Part shown: positions 31,159 to 40,241 of the stretch, in pieces
Layout: each line of letters starts with the position of its first letter
Position numbering within the stretch: the stretch's first letter is position 1
NCBI RefSeq assembly: GCF_002954455.1
Contig: NZ_MSCC01000001.1
Span: 2,436,397-2,500,396 of the forward strand
Direction: 5' to 3'
DNA from: Photobacterium aquimaris
GTDB lineage: Bacteria > Pseudomonadota > Gammaproteobacteria > Enterobacterales > Vibrionaceae
DNA: 64,000 nt
The notes under the pieces: generated by a model
Database searches by the model: none
Told to the model about the DNA's origin: nothing
The model's input: only the letters and a program-made list of their open reading frames with translations
Program-made: the position numbers and the translations under genes

Positions 31159-31757
31159 TAGTAGTTGCCTCGATATGCACTGAGCGAGTAACGACCATAG
31201 CGGCCACTATCAACCACCATATTAATCCGCTTATAATTATGTGGGGTTACAGCTGTAGTAGGATTAGAATTATTAGTGAGATTGTTATCGTAAAAAATAG
31301 CCACAGTCACCGAAAAATGGCTGTAGTCAGCAGCAATTGAATTTCCCAGCGCATTACTTAAAGGGCGACCATTGCCGTCTTGACAATGTGCACTCTTGCC
31401 CTGCCAACAGCCAATATAATCATCAACCGTGGTAAGTTGCTGCTGTATTGTGTTGGCAACAAGGGTTATCGCACAAGGGTTATCAATCGCCCCCCCTTGC
31501 AAATCTTGAGTGTCATCACAACGGATCTGCTCACCATTATCATCACTGTTAGCATCAAATTTACGTGCTAAAATTTCATTCATCATCGCATTAGCTAACG
31601 CCGCGGCACGGGCTTGATAATGCGGCTCAGCTGACAGCGCAATTTGCGGAAATAAAAACCGGCTTAACACCACCATTGCCATCGCAAAAATAACCAAGCT
31701 AATGATCATTTCAATCAGCGTAAATCCTGCTTGCGTTTGATGACTTCTGCGGTTCAT
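31158..31757 (-). CDS. mshD: MSHA minor pilin MshD
   Basis: Type IV prepilin-like minor pilin, 199 residues. The class III signal reads QAG then FTLIEMIISLVIFAM, with Glu at +5. The start is ATG 31757, overlapping the mshC stop as ATGA and preceded by GGAG at 8 bases; a TTG at 31763 would add two residues and is less likely. The protein has two Cys pairs in the exposed domain. It lies between mshC and mshO, all probably in one transcript behind mshB and mshA. Confidence 0.87.
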   Translation of the reverse strand: MNRRSHQTQAGFTLIEMIISLVIFAMAMVVLSRFLFPQIALSAEPHYQARAAALANAMMNEILARKFDANSDDNGEQIRCDDTQDLQGGAIDNPCAITLVANTIQQQLTTVDDYIGCWQGKSAHCQDGNGRPLSNALGNSIAADYSHFSVTVAIFYDNNLTNNSNPTTAVTPHNYKRINMVVDSGRYGRYSLSAYRGNY

Positions 31758-32206
31758 AAACAAGCTCCGCTATGAATATAGCCTTGTTGATTAATACACA
31801 TTTGCACCTGGTTATTATTACTCGCTGTAAAGGTGATCTCGCACCCGGTCATACACTGACGCTCACCTTGAGCATTGAGTGGCTGCCCAAGTAAATTAAA
31901 GTTAATAAAATAGTGGGGGGTGATCGTAACCTGATCGTTAGTGGTCGTAAGATAATTGGCAGCAGTTTGCTGAGTAGCACAACCAAATAACGATTCAGTG
32001 ATGGTCAAAGAGGCGCAGGCTAACTGTTGCTGTTGCATAGCACTAATTTGAATTTGACGAGCGATTGAGATCGCTTGATCGCGGATTAGCTCAGCGCTAA
32101 AACTTGATTTAGACGCATAACGACTGGCAGCCGTAACGGAAATAATGGCTAATACAATGATCACCATCACCAGTTCAATTAAGGTGAACCCTTGTTGTCG
32201 CGCCAC
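31754..32206 (-). CDS. mshC: MSHA minor pilin MshC
   Basis: Short minor pilin (150 residues) with a canonical prepilin signal, RQQG then FTLIELVMVIIVLAI, and a GspH-like body with C-terminal Cys residues. The start codon is GTG at 32206, preceded by AAAGG at 9 bases. Two abutting hairpins lie between it and mshA and may lower its expression relative to the major pilin. Order mshA-mshC-mshD as in V. cholerae. Confidence 0.87.
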   Translation of the reverse strand: MARQQGFTLIELVMVIIVLAIISVTAASRYASKSSFSAELIRDQAISIARQIQISAMQQQQLACASLTITESLFGCATQQTAANYLTTTNDQVTITPHYFINFNLLGQPLNAQGERQCMTGCEITFTASNNNQVQMCINQQGYIHSGACL

Positions 32207-32228
32207 AGCGTTAACCTTTGCTAAATAG

Positions 32229-32288
32229 TATTTAATGATGCTATTTCAAATAAAAATAACATCATTAAATAGCGCTCCGCAGAGCGCT
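32229..32288 (-). promoter_or_regulatory. Abutting hairpins between mshA and mshC
   Basis: In the mshA transcript two hairpins follow the stop codon at once. The first has arms AGCGCTC/GAGCGCT (32271-32288) with a four-base loop. The second has 12-base perfect arms TATTTAATGATG/CATCATTAAATA (32229-32240 and 32260-32271), an inner five-pair extension and a T-rich loop. There is no clean T run directly after the first stem. It may stabilise mshA mRNA or attenuate read-through to mshC. Confidence 0.7.
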
Positions 32289-32293
32289 AAATA

Positions 32294-32782
32294 TTAGTTG
32301 CTAGATGAAGGGTTACAGCCAACACCAGAAGTAACCTCTGCTTTTGCTGGCGTATTAGCATTAACTGCTGATGTATACGTAACTAGACACTCATCAGTGT
32401 CTGCCTTACTATTCTTAAACGTTAATTTTATTGTTTTATTTTCACCTGCATCAGTACCTGTACCTGTAACAACCTGCCAATCACTAAAGCCAGTCATTGC
32501 AGCACCAATACCGGCCGAAGTTGCTGTTGGGTAACCATAAATAATCTCGATATTATCAAAAGTAGTAGCGGCTGTAGATACACTCTCAACACCCTGAATC
32601 GCTGCCTTACCGTAAGTGATCCCTGCTGCACCATCAATCGCACCTTTTAGGCCTTGCAGTGATGACGCACGTGCATCGTCTTGTAAGTTCAAAAACTTTG
32701 GTGCGGCAGTAACGGCTAAAATGCCTAGAATTACAATCACCACTACCAATTCAATTAATGTAAAACCGTTTTGACGTTTCAT
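32294..32782 (-). CDS. mshA: MSHA major pilin MshA
   Basis: Main structural subunit of the mannose-sensitive haemagglutinin type IV pilus, which mediates surface attachment and twitch-like scanning in vibrios. The class III prepilin signal is canonical: MKRQNG then FTLIELVVVIVILGILAV, with Gly -1, Phe +1 and Glu +5. The mature chain is about 156 residues with a C-terminal Cys pair (DECLVTY and SGVGCNP) that would close the D-region loop. AAAGGA lies 7 bases before the ATG. It starts 2 bases after mshB. Confidence 0.94.
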   Translation of the reverse strand: MKRQNGFTLIELVVVIVILGILAVTAAPKFLNLQDDARASSLQGLKGAIDGAAGITYGKAAIQGVESVSTAATTFDNIEIIYGYPTATSAGIGAAMTGFSDWQVVTGTGTDAGENKTIKLTFKNSKADTDECLVTYTSAVNANTPAKAEVTSGVGCNPSSSN

Positions 32783-32784
32783 AA

Positions 32785-33390
32785 CTAGTCCTTTGTTTGA
32801 TGTAAATTCACTTCAACTCGACCTTGAGTCGGTATGTAAGTAAATGAATGCCCGGCAATAACATTGATTGCATCGAAGCGATAATTGCTAACAGTTGCTA
32901 GCTGATAATAACGACACTGTTGATAGCCATATTGACGTTCAACGGTGGCGAAAAAACTATATTTTCCCACGGCAGCATCAGCGCTAATCACTGTTGCTAA
33001 CGGTGCGGGCTGTAATAAATGGCTGATTAAATCAACACAATCTTGAGCCGTTATTTGACTAACGTTAGCGGTCTTACTGGTTAACAATGCAAACGGATAA
33101 CCAATCAATGCTGACTGCTTGATTGTGGTTGACGTTAATTTAAAAACACTACCATCATAATTAACAATATTATTATCATTAGCTATTTGAGGACGACTGT
33201 CGGCTTCCCATTGCATTCGCGCAGAAATAACCGCCGTCGAAAAATTACCACTAATAGTTACAATAGCGGCTTGTTTAGCTTGCTGAATAATATTAATCAG
33301 TCGTGGTAACGCGAAGGCGATTAATAAACTAATCATGGCCATCACAATAATTAATTCAATAAATGACCAGCTCTTATGTTGGGTTGACAA
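32785..33390 (-). CDS. mshB: MSHA pilin-like protein MshB, atypical signal
   Basis: Pilin-like protein (201 residues) directly upstream of mshA, matching the position of mshB. It starts with TTG at 33390, with AGGA 8 bases upstream and no in-frame ATG before the hydrophobic helix. The helix WSFIELIIVMAMISLLIA aligns its Glu with the usual +5, which puts Ser, not Gly, at -1 and Trp at +1. Peptidase processing may therefore be inefficient or altered. The body has two Cys residues. The first gene of the pilin block, behind a probable promoter in the 271-base gap. Confidence 0.8.
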   Translation of the reverse strand: MSTQHKSWSFIELIIVMAMISLLIAFALPRLINIIQQAKQAAIVTISGNFSTAVISARMQWEADSRPQIANDNNIVNYDGSVFKLTSTTIKQSALIGYPFALLTSKTANVSQITAQDCVDLISHLLQPAPLATVISADAAVGKYSFFATVERQYGYQQCRYYQLATVSNYRFDAINVIAGHSFTYIPTQGRVEVNLHQTKD

Positions 33391-33419
33391 TAGTTATTCC
33401 TAACAAAATAAACTGTCAA

Positions 33420-33460
33420 AAATCTATCTGAATATTTTCTCACCTTGTCAAAATATTGCC
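33420..33460 (-). promoter_or_regulatory. Candidate promoter of mshBACDOPQ
   Basis: On the minus strand a consensus -35 TTGACA is followed after 17 bases by GATAGA, a weak -10, about 35 bases before the mshB start. The AT-rich 271-base gap 33391-33661 holds no open frame that I can support. The -35 match is good and the -10 poor, so confidence is limited. Confidence 0.4.
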
Positions 33461-33661
33461 AGCATTTTTTTGTAACTATTTAATTTAAAATAGAAAACTT
33501 ACAGTAAAATACCTATTAATATTATTTAAATTCCATTTTGGAATAACAGAGATGTTATATTTAACATTAACCATCAATTAAATAGTTAATATAATGATTA
33601 GTAGTAAATTAATATTTTAGTCAATTAAAAAATAACATGAAGACACTATGTTTTATAAATA

Positions 33662-34885
33662 TCAGCCACCATTAGCGACGTCCAGCATTCCCCACATCGG
33701 TAAGAAAATACCCAGCGCCAGTAATAACACCATTGCCGATACCACTAATAATAATAGTGGCTCAATACGCGCAGTGAGAGTGGTGAGATCATAATCAACT
33801 TCGCGCTCGTAAAAATCGGCCGCTTCTAATAACAAATCATCAATTTGACCCGTTTCTTCACCGACTGCGATCATCTGTAACACTAACGGTGTGAAAATTT
33901 CCGTCTTTGCCGCAGTGGAGGCAATACTTGAACCACTTTCAATCCCCAATTTCATGTCCAATAACCGCTGCTCTAAAAAACGATTATCTAATGCTTCAGC
34001 GGCCATTTTTAAGGCTTGATTGAGTGGTAATCCCGCTCGTACCATTAATGCAAAAGTACGTGAAAAACGTGCCATCAACGCACGATTAACAATACTGCCA
34101 ACAATCGGTACTCGTAGTCGCCACAGATCCCACCGCTGCTGACCTGTAACTGTATTGCGCCACAGACGAATACCTCCCCATGTTGCCCCCCCCAAAATAA
34201 TCATTAGCGGCCAATAATTAACAAACACGTTAGAAGTACTAATCAACACTTTGGTTGGCCACGGTAAATCGACTCCAAAACGCGCAAACATACCAGCAAA
34301 CTGTGGAATGACTTGCGTATTTAACACCACCAGTGCCAATCCAATCGCCACCATCACAAACATTGGATAGCGCATAGCTGATTTTATTTGACGCCGAGTA
34401 TCCATTTCTTGTTGATAATAATTAGCTAACTGCAACAAAGTCTGATCCAAGCGACCAGTATTTTCACCAATATGGATCATCGACACAAACAAATCAGAAA
34501 AAACTCGTGGATGTTGCTTCATTGCAGACGATAACGAATATCCATTAGTTAACTCCGCTGCTACCTCAGCTAAAGTTAAGCGTAATAATGGGTGATTGGT
34601 GCTTTGTTCTAAACCTTTAAAAGCCCGTAACAATGGTACGCCAGCTTTAGTTAAGCTGTATAATTGACGACAAAAAATCACTAAGACTTCAAGTGGTAAC
34701 TGACGCTGCCATAAATCATTCAGCGAAAATGATGAGTACTTATTGTTCGTTGTCGGTGTGATCTCTAACGGAATAACACCTTGGCGTAGCAATTGATCGG
34801 CAGCCACTGATTGAGTAACAGCGTCGAGTTTACCGCGCAAAATCTTACCTTGCGTATTACGACCACGATAACTAAAGTGTTTCAT
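33662..34885 (-). CDS. mshG: MSHA platform protein MshG
   Basis: Inner-membrane platform protein of the PilC/GspF family, 407 residues, on which pilins are loaded. Two homologous GspF domains are seen (about residues 65-190 and 270-395), each with the LLRAFKGLEQ or LNQALKMAAEAL type helix, and three transmembrane segments. It overlaps the end of mshE by 14 bases. It ends the assembly block: 271 non-coding bases follow before mshB. Confidence 0.94.
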   Translation of the reverse strand: MKHFSYRGRNTQGKILRGKLDAVTQSVAADQLLRQGVIPLEITPTTNNKYSSFSLNDLWQRQLPLEVLVIFCRQLYSLTKAGVPLLRAFKGLEQSTNHPLLRLTLAEVAAELTNGYSLSSAMKQHPRVFSDLFVSMIHIGENTGRLDQTLLQLANYYQQEMDTRRQIKSAMRYPMFVMVAIGLALVVLNTQVIPQFAGMFARFGVDLPWPTKVLISTSNVFVNYWPLMIILGGATWGGIRLWRNTVTGQQRWDLWRLRVPIVGSIVNRALMARFSRTFALMVRAGLPLNQALKMAAEALDNRFLEQRLLDMKLGIESGSSIASTAAKTEIFTPLVLQMIAVGEETGQIDDLLLEAADFYEREVDYDLTTLTARIEPLLLLVVSAMVLLLALGIFLPMWGMLDVANGG

Positions 34886-36608
34886 TTACAGGCAACCCAA
34901 TTCGACAATCATTAAAATCACCTTCGGCTAACAACATCACTTCATCTAAACTGGTTACTCCCGCCAATGCCATCGCCATTGCCGACTCAACCAATGGCTT
35001 ATAGCCATCACTGGCGCGAGCTATTTGGCTAAACAGTACCGCATTATTATTACGCAAGGCATCCATCATCGGTTGATCAATTTCTAATAACTCAAACACC
35101 CCGATACGACCTTTATAACCAGTAAAATTACAGCTTTGGCAGCCCTGCCCGAACTTAAGTGCACGATGATCATCACTAAAATTACGCGATCGTAGCCACA
35201 GTTGCTGTTCATCTTCTAATACTGCAACTTGAGAACAATCGCGGCATACTCGGCGTACTAACCGCTGTGCTAATACAGCCCTTACGGCGCTAGCAACCAG
35301 ATAGCCAGGTGCCTGCATATCAATCATACGTAAGGCACTATCTATCGCATTATTGGTATGCAATGTTGAGAGTACTAAATGGCCAGTCAATGCCGCCCGT
35401 AATCCAATTTCAACCGTTTCTTGATCACGCATTTCACCGACTAAAATCACATCGGGATCTTGACGTAAAAAAGTCCGTAAAATCGATGAAAACGTTAGCC
35501 CTATTTTATTATTTACTTGAACCTGATTCACTCGCGGTAAGCGATATTCAACCGGATCTTCTGCGGTAATTAATTTTTTACCCGCTACATTAAGTTCGTT
35601 AAGCGCACCATATAGGGTCGTGGTTTTACCCGATCCTGTAGGTCCGGTAACTAAAATCATGCCATGAGGGCGCTTTAATTGGCGTCGAATACGTACTAAA
35701 AGATCAGCTGGCATACCAATATGATCGAGATCGAGAATACCTGCGGATTGATCCAATAGTCGCATTACCACCGATTCACCATATTGGACTGGCATTGTCG
35801 ATAATCGAATATCAACTGAATGCTCGCGTACTTTGATATTAAAACGTCCATCTTGTGGTAAACGTTTTTCTGAAATATCAAGCCCGCTCATGAGCTTAAG
35901 TCGTAGAACCAATGCTGATGCAACACTGCTTTCATTCAATAAGGTTTCATGCAAAACACCGTCAATACGCTGCCGTATACGCAGCACATTTTCATCCGGT
36001 TCAATATGAATATCTGAGGCACCAACTTGTAACGCATCTTCAAACAATGAATTGATCAGCTTTACCACTGTCATTTCATCATTATCTTGATCATCAAACC
36101 CAAACCCATAATGCTGTTGACTTTGATGCTCTGCGTTGAGTTGTTCAGCAAACGAGGCAATTTCTTTGGTGCGACGATAGTAACGATCAAAAGCGGTGAT
36201 CAACTGTCGTTCTGGTGCAATCACAAACTCAACTTGATAGTTCTGTAATTGGTTAAGCAGCGCTTCTTGCATCGCCAGATCGGCGGGATCACTCATCGCA
36301 ACTCGTACTACCTCACCACGACGGCTGATCACTAAAGCGCGTAAACGGCGTGCGTGAACCTCTGACAGTAAACTCACCACCTCACTATCAACCACAATTC
36401 GAGTCAAATCGACCAACGGAATATCTAATTGCTGCGCTAAAAATTGCAACAATTGTTGTTCACTCAGAAATCCCATTCCAATTAAGGTATCACCGAGCTT
36501 ACGCCCGGTGATTTGTTGTTGATTCAGGGCTTGATCCAACTGCTGCTGTTCAATGATGTGCTCATCCACCAACAGATCACCTAAACGTTTACGTAATCGA
36601 ATTTGCAT
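34872..36608 (-). CDS. mshE: MSHA pilus extension ATPase MshE
   Basis: PilB/GspE-type hexameric ATPase that powers pilus polymerisation. The N-terminal MshEN region contains two tandem c-di-GMP motifs, starting RLGDLLVDEHIIEQQQLDQA (residues 8-27) and KLGDTLIGMGFLSEQQLLQF (37-56), so activity is predicted to respond to c-di-GMP. The ATPase domain has Walker A GPTGSGKTTT, an Asp box, Walker B DVILVGEMRD and a tetracysteine zinc element (CRDC and CQSC). Length 578. AGGAG lies 7 bases before the ATG. Confidence 0.95.
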   Translation of the reverse strand: MQIRLRKRLGDLLVDEHIIEQQQLDQALNQQQITGRKLGDTLIGMGFLSEQQLLQFLAQQLDIPLVDLTRIVVDSEVVSLLSEVHARRLRALVISRRGEVVRVAMSDPADLAMQEALLNQLQNYQVEFVIAPERQLITAFDRYYRRTKEIASFAEQLNAEHQSQQHYGFGFDDQDNDEMTVVKLINSLFEDALQVGASDIHIEPDENVLRIRQRIDGVLHETLLNESSVASALVLRLKLMSGLDISEKRLPQDGRFNIKVREHSVDIRLSTMPVQYGESVVMRLLDQSAGILDLDHIGMPADLLVRIRRQLKRPHGMILVTGPTGSGKTTTLYGALNELNVAGKKLITAEDPVEYRLPRVNQVQVNNKIGLTFSSILRTFLRQDPDVILVGEMRDQETVEIGLRAALTGHLVLSTLHTNNAIDSALRMIDMQAPGYLVASAVRAVLAQRLVRRVCRDCSQVAVLEDEQQLWLRSRNFSDDHRALKFGQGCQSCNFTGYKGRIGVFELLEIDQPMMDALRNNNAVLFSQIARASDGYKPLVESAMAMALAGVTSLDEVMLLAEGDFNDCRIGLPVNETL

Positions 36609-36611
36609 TTG

Positions 36612-37736
36612 CTAACTCCTTTGCGTTTGTAGCGCCATGATACGTTGCTGAATAAATTGTTGTGACGCTGACGACAGCCCACCGTGAGTTAATCCGTTAC
36701 GATAAGAAGCTAATGCTAACGTTGGCTGCTGATTGCGCTCTTGAGCAATGGCTAATCCTAACCACCAGCGACCGTCCGTTACATCATGACGTAACAATTG
36801 TTGATAGCTCGCAAGGGCTAGCCCGGTATGATTTAACTGCTGCGCCAATCCTGCTCGCATTGCTAAAAAAGCCACTGAATCAACATTCTTTGGTTGCTGT
36901 AAGACCACAAATGCTGCTTGCTGTTGTTGTTCATTAACCAGCAATTTAGCTAATGTTAACCGTAATTCGGTATTGTTAGGTTGCAACTGTAATCCTTGCT
37001 GTAATATCGTCACCGCTTGGCGATCATCCCCACGGCCATAATATAATGCTGCCAGTTTTTGCCTTGCCGTCACCCATTGCGGACGATACTTTAATGCCGC
37101 TTCAAGATGGATGATCCCTTGGCGGCTATTTGCCTGACGCAATGCTTTTTGTGCTTTACGGTATTCAACATCTGCCAATTGTGATGCTGTTAACGCCACA
37201 GTTTGAATCGATAATCGACTGGGTAATGGTTTTGGCTCTGGCTTCACAGCTGGCAGCGACGCAACAGTGATATTTTTGACTGATTGTTGCTCTGCTAATG
37301 CATGTTGATAACCATTGTCGTAGCCTTGCTCATATGAACTGGCAAGCTCTTGTTCAATCTCTAATGTTTCAAACGCAGACTCTGCAATGGGCAACTCAAC
37401 TAAGGATGATTTCACATCCGTTACGGCAACATTGGGTGTGACTGATGTAATTGGTGCCACCACAACGGCTGGTTTTACCGACCTCGTTGCTGGTATTGGG
37501 GCCACCTCAGGTGGTGATATAACCGCTATTTTTTTCGTCGTCACAGCCACAGATTGGTGCCAGCTTTTACTAAACATGATAATTATTGCTATCACTAACA
37601 ATCCCATAATGATCGCCACAACAGTGCGATGACGATGAGTCGGTATCGGTTTTATCATTGCAGGCTCTAATGCTATATCTGCAGCATGGGGCTGTTGTTG
37701 TGCTAAAGCACTCAGGCGACGATTTAGCTCACTCAT
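36612..37736 (-). CDS. mshN: MSHA biogenesis TPR protein MshN
   Basis: Inner-membrane protein with a cytoplasmic N-tail, one transmembrane helix (about residues 38-57), a Pro/Val-rich periplasmic linker and C-terminal TPR repeats (about 190-370, such as AQKALRQANSRQGIIHLEAA). It probably scaffolds the pilus machine; the exact role is unknown. The start at 37736 gives 374 residues and overlaps the mshM stop as ATGA, with TGGAAA 7 bases upstream; earlier in-frame starts run into mshM. Confidence 0.88.
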   Translation of the reverse strand: MSELNRRLSALAQQQPHAADIALEPAMIKPIPTHRHRTVVAIIMGLLVIAIIIMFSKSWHQSVAVTTKKIAVISPPEVAPIPATRSVKPAVVVAPITSVTPNVAVTDVKSSLVELPIAESAFETLEIEQELASSYEQGYDNGYQHALAEQQSVKNITVASLPAVKPEPKPLPSRLSIQTVALTASQLADVEYRKAQKALRQANSRQGIIHLEAALKYRPQWVTARQKLAALYYGRGDDRQAVTILQQGLQLQPNNTELRLTLAKLLVNEQQQQAAFVVLQQPKNVDSVAFLAMRAGLAQQLNHTGLALASYQQLLRHDVTDGRWWLGLAIAQERNQQPTLALASYRNGLTHGGLSSASQQFIQQRIMALQTQRS

Positions 37737-38581
37737 AAATATTTCCATCTCAGCCATTGCCACCACAACCGACTTGATTGTCGAGCTGCCACAGTATCAG
37801 CAATCGCAATATTAATATCTTGTCGACAAATACATTGCCGTTGGTGGCTATAAGCCGCTAATAAGGCTTTATGTGCCAATTGATTAATCAACCTTGGAAT
37901 ACCGCCACTGGCAAACCAAATCGCGCGCGATTGAGCGATGGAAAATAACTGAGAATGGCAACCAGAAACCGATAATCGATGTTCAATATAAGCCACAGCT
38001 TCAGCCTCATTTAACGCTAATAACGTCGTTCGAAAAGTGATCCGTTGTTGCAATTGACGTAACTGATGCGCAGCTAAGCGTTGATCGAGTTCAGGCTGTC
38101 CAATTAACACGATATGAAGTAATTTTTCTGATTCTGTTTCAATATTACCCAATAAACGGATCATTTCGAGCGCATCATCAGTCAATGCTTGTGCTTCATC
38201 GATCACCACCACCACCGCGCGACCTTTGGCTTTGCGGTGCAATAATTGGTCATGAATATCAACTGTTAGTCGATGCTGTTCTGTATCGATATTAATCCCT
38301 AACTCATCGGCTAATGCCACCTGTAAACTAAGTCCACACTGAGCAGGTGTCGGTAAATAAACCAAATCATACCGAGGGGGTAATCGATTGATCAACATAC
38401 GACAAACGAGGGTTTTTCCCGTTCCCACTTCACCAGATAACTGCATTATTCCTTCGCCCATCGCCAACCCAGCTAGCACAGTCTCGATAGCGGTTAAATG
38501 GGTTGGTAAAGCATGAAATAAGGCTGTATTAGGGGTTAATGAAAACGGTGCTTGTTTAAACCCGAAATGCGATAAATACAT
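37733..38581 (-). CDS. mshM: MSHA biogenesis ATPase MshM
   Basis: ExeA/GspA-like AAA+ ATPase, 282 residues, with MYLSHFGFKQAPFSLTPN at the start, Walker A GEVGTGKT near residue 50 and Walker B VVVVIDEAQAL near residue 125. Relatives help secretin multimers assemble or insert through peptidoglycan; here the partner would be MshL, encoded 3 bases upstream. Unlike ExeA it has no obvious peptidoglycan-binding C-terminus; MshN may complement it. Confidence 0.9.
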   Translation of the reverse strand: MYLSHFGFKQAPFSLTPNTALFHALPTHLTAIETVLAGLAMGEGIMQLSGEVGTGKTLVCRMLINRLPPRYDLVYLPTPAQCGLSLQVALADELGINIDTEQHRLTVDIHDQLLHRKAKGRAVVVVIDEAQALTDDALEMIRLLGNIETESEKLLHIVLIGQPELDQRLAAHQLRQLQQRITFRTTLLALNEAEAVAYIEHRLSVSGCHSQLFSIAQSRAIWFASGGIPRLINQLAHKALLAAYSHQRQCICRQDINIAIADTVAARQSSRLWWQWLRWKYL

Positions 38582-38584
38582 CAG

Positions 38585-40228
38585 TTATTTAGGTTCCGGA
38601 AACCATTCATTAACCAATGTTCGCGAGCGTTCGATCTCTTGTTGCCAGGTTTGATCACTGATCACGGTTGGCTTTAATAAAATCACCAATTCGGTTTTTT
38701 GCTTCACTTTATTAATATTCCGAAACAGATTACCCACCACAGGAATATCACCAAGCAAGGGGACTTTTGATACTTGATCTGTCATCGCGGTTTTCATCAA
38801 ACCACCAATGACCACCACATCACCACTACGAGCGTGAATAATAGAATCAGATTCACGAATGGTACTTTTGGCTAATGGCAATTGATAAACACCAAACTTT
38901 TCACCTAAATCAACCGCTTTGATTTCATTTTTAATATCAACCACCGCAGGGTGAACATGTAATAACACTCCGCCTTGATCGTCAATTTGCGGGGTCACAT
39001 CCAGTGAAATACCAGAGAAAAAGGGCGTTAATTCAATATCAGGTGCAGCAGTACTGTTATCACCAGAAACATTACTACTTGAAACATTGGTGACAAAATA
39101 TTCATCGCCACCGACTTTGATCACTGCTTTTTGATTATTAGCCGCTGTCACCCGTGGGCTTGATAACACATTAAGATCACCTTGAGTTTCAAGAAAACTC
39201 AGTACAGAGGTGAAATTACCATCACTAATGGTGATATTTGTTTGTCCGCCTAATAGATTTGAAATCACGTTACCACCAGGCAATGCTGCAATGGCACTAG
39301 CATCAACAATCGGCGTTGTCCCCACTACAATATTGGTGCCGCCAATACTGCGGGTGATATTTTGCCAGTTAATGCCCTGCTGATAGCTATCATTAAGCGT
39401 TACTTCCATGATCTTGGCTTCTAATACCACCTGACGTACTAACCGCTGCTGTGAAATTCCCAGAAATTGTTTTACTTCACGTAATTCATTTGGAAATGCA
39501 CGCACCGAAATCAAGCCAGCTTGCGGTGATACCATCACATTACGACCATCACCATGTCCAATCATGCCACGAACGACTTTTTCTAATTGTTGCCAAAAAT
39601 CACTCTCAGAACGGGTCTTAATGGTTGTGCCCCCCGTAGTGGTACTCACTCCTTCTGTCGCAGTATCACCACTATCATCTAAGTTTGAGTTTTCATTACG
39701 ACTATTAGCGATAGAGCCGGTAGTAATCGAGGTTAATGACACCCCTTGACGTTGCAATTGCAAATAATCGACAGTAATGATATCGGTACGCAATGTTGCG
39801 GGAAACACCTGAATAATATTGCCTTTACGCGTAATGCTATAGCCATAAACATCATCGACAACATCCAATACTTCATCGAGAGTGACATCTGTTAATTGCA
39901 AGCTGATCAGACCGTTAACACCTGGATGAATCACAATATTAAACGGCGTGCCTTGGACTAGACTTGAAAAAAATGCATTGGCATCAACATTACGTGCATT
40001 AACACGAAAACGTTTTTCAAGCGCTTGATGTGATTGCAAGTCATGACTCTCTAATGTTGGCATCAGATCATTATTAACCGCAGCAGGCAGCTCAAACGCA
40101 GGTTGACTAACCGCATCATTAGCAGCTTGATTAAGTGCTTGTTTAATAGCAACTGGCGACTGATGTCCCATTTGAGTTGAACACCCCACTAATGAAGCGA
40201 TAACTGCACCAAGTATGATACGTTGCAT
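38585..40228 (-). CDS. mshL: MSHA secretin MshL
   Basis: Outer-membrane secretin through which the MSHA pilus leaves the cell, 547 residues. It is a lipoprotein: ASLVGC gives a lipobox with Cys16. It has a secretin-and-TonB N-terminal short domain near residues 75-145 (VTLDEVLDVV), an N-domain interrupted by a Ser/Thr/Asn-rich loop at about 175-215, and the C-terminal beta domain with the VPLLGDIPVVGNLFRN signature. It lies 13 bases after mshK and 3 before mshM. Confidence 0.94.
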   Translation of the reverse strand: MQRIILGAVIASLVGCSTQMGHQSPVAIKQALNQAANDAVSQPAFELPAAVNNDLMPTLESHDLQSHQALEKRFRVNARNVDANAFFSSLVQGTPFNIVIHPGVNGLISLQLTDVTLDEVLDVVDDVYGYSITRKGNIIQVFPATLRTDIITVDYLQLQRQGVSLTSITTGSIANSRNENSNLDDSGDTATEGVSTTTGGTTIKTRSESDFWQQLEKVVRGMIGHGDGRNVMVSPQAGLISVRAFPNELREVKQFLGISQQRLVRQVVLEAKIMEVTLNDSYQQGINWQNITRSIGGTNIVVGTTPIVDASAIAALPGGNVISNLLGGQTNITISDGNFTSVLSFLETQGDLNVLSSPRVTAANNQKAVIKVGGDEYFVTNVSSSNVSGDNSTAAPDIELTPFFSGISLDVTPQIDDQGGVLLHVHPAVVDIKNEIKAVDLGEKFGVYQLPLAKSTIRESDSIIHARSGDVVVIGGLMKTAMTDQVSKVPLLGDIPVVGNLFRNINKVKQKTELVILLKPTVISDQTWQQEIERSRTLVNEWFPEPK

Positions 40229-40241
40229 TTTTTATGGCCCT

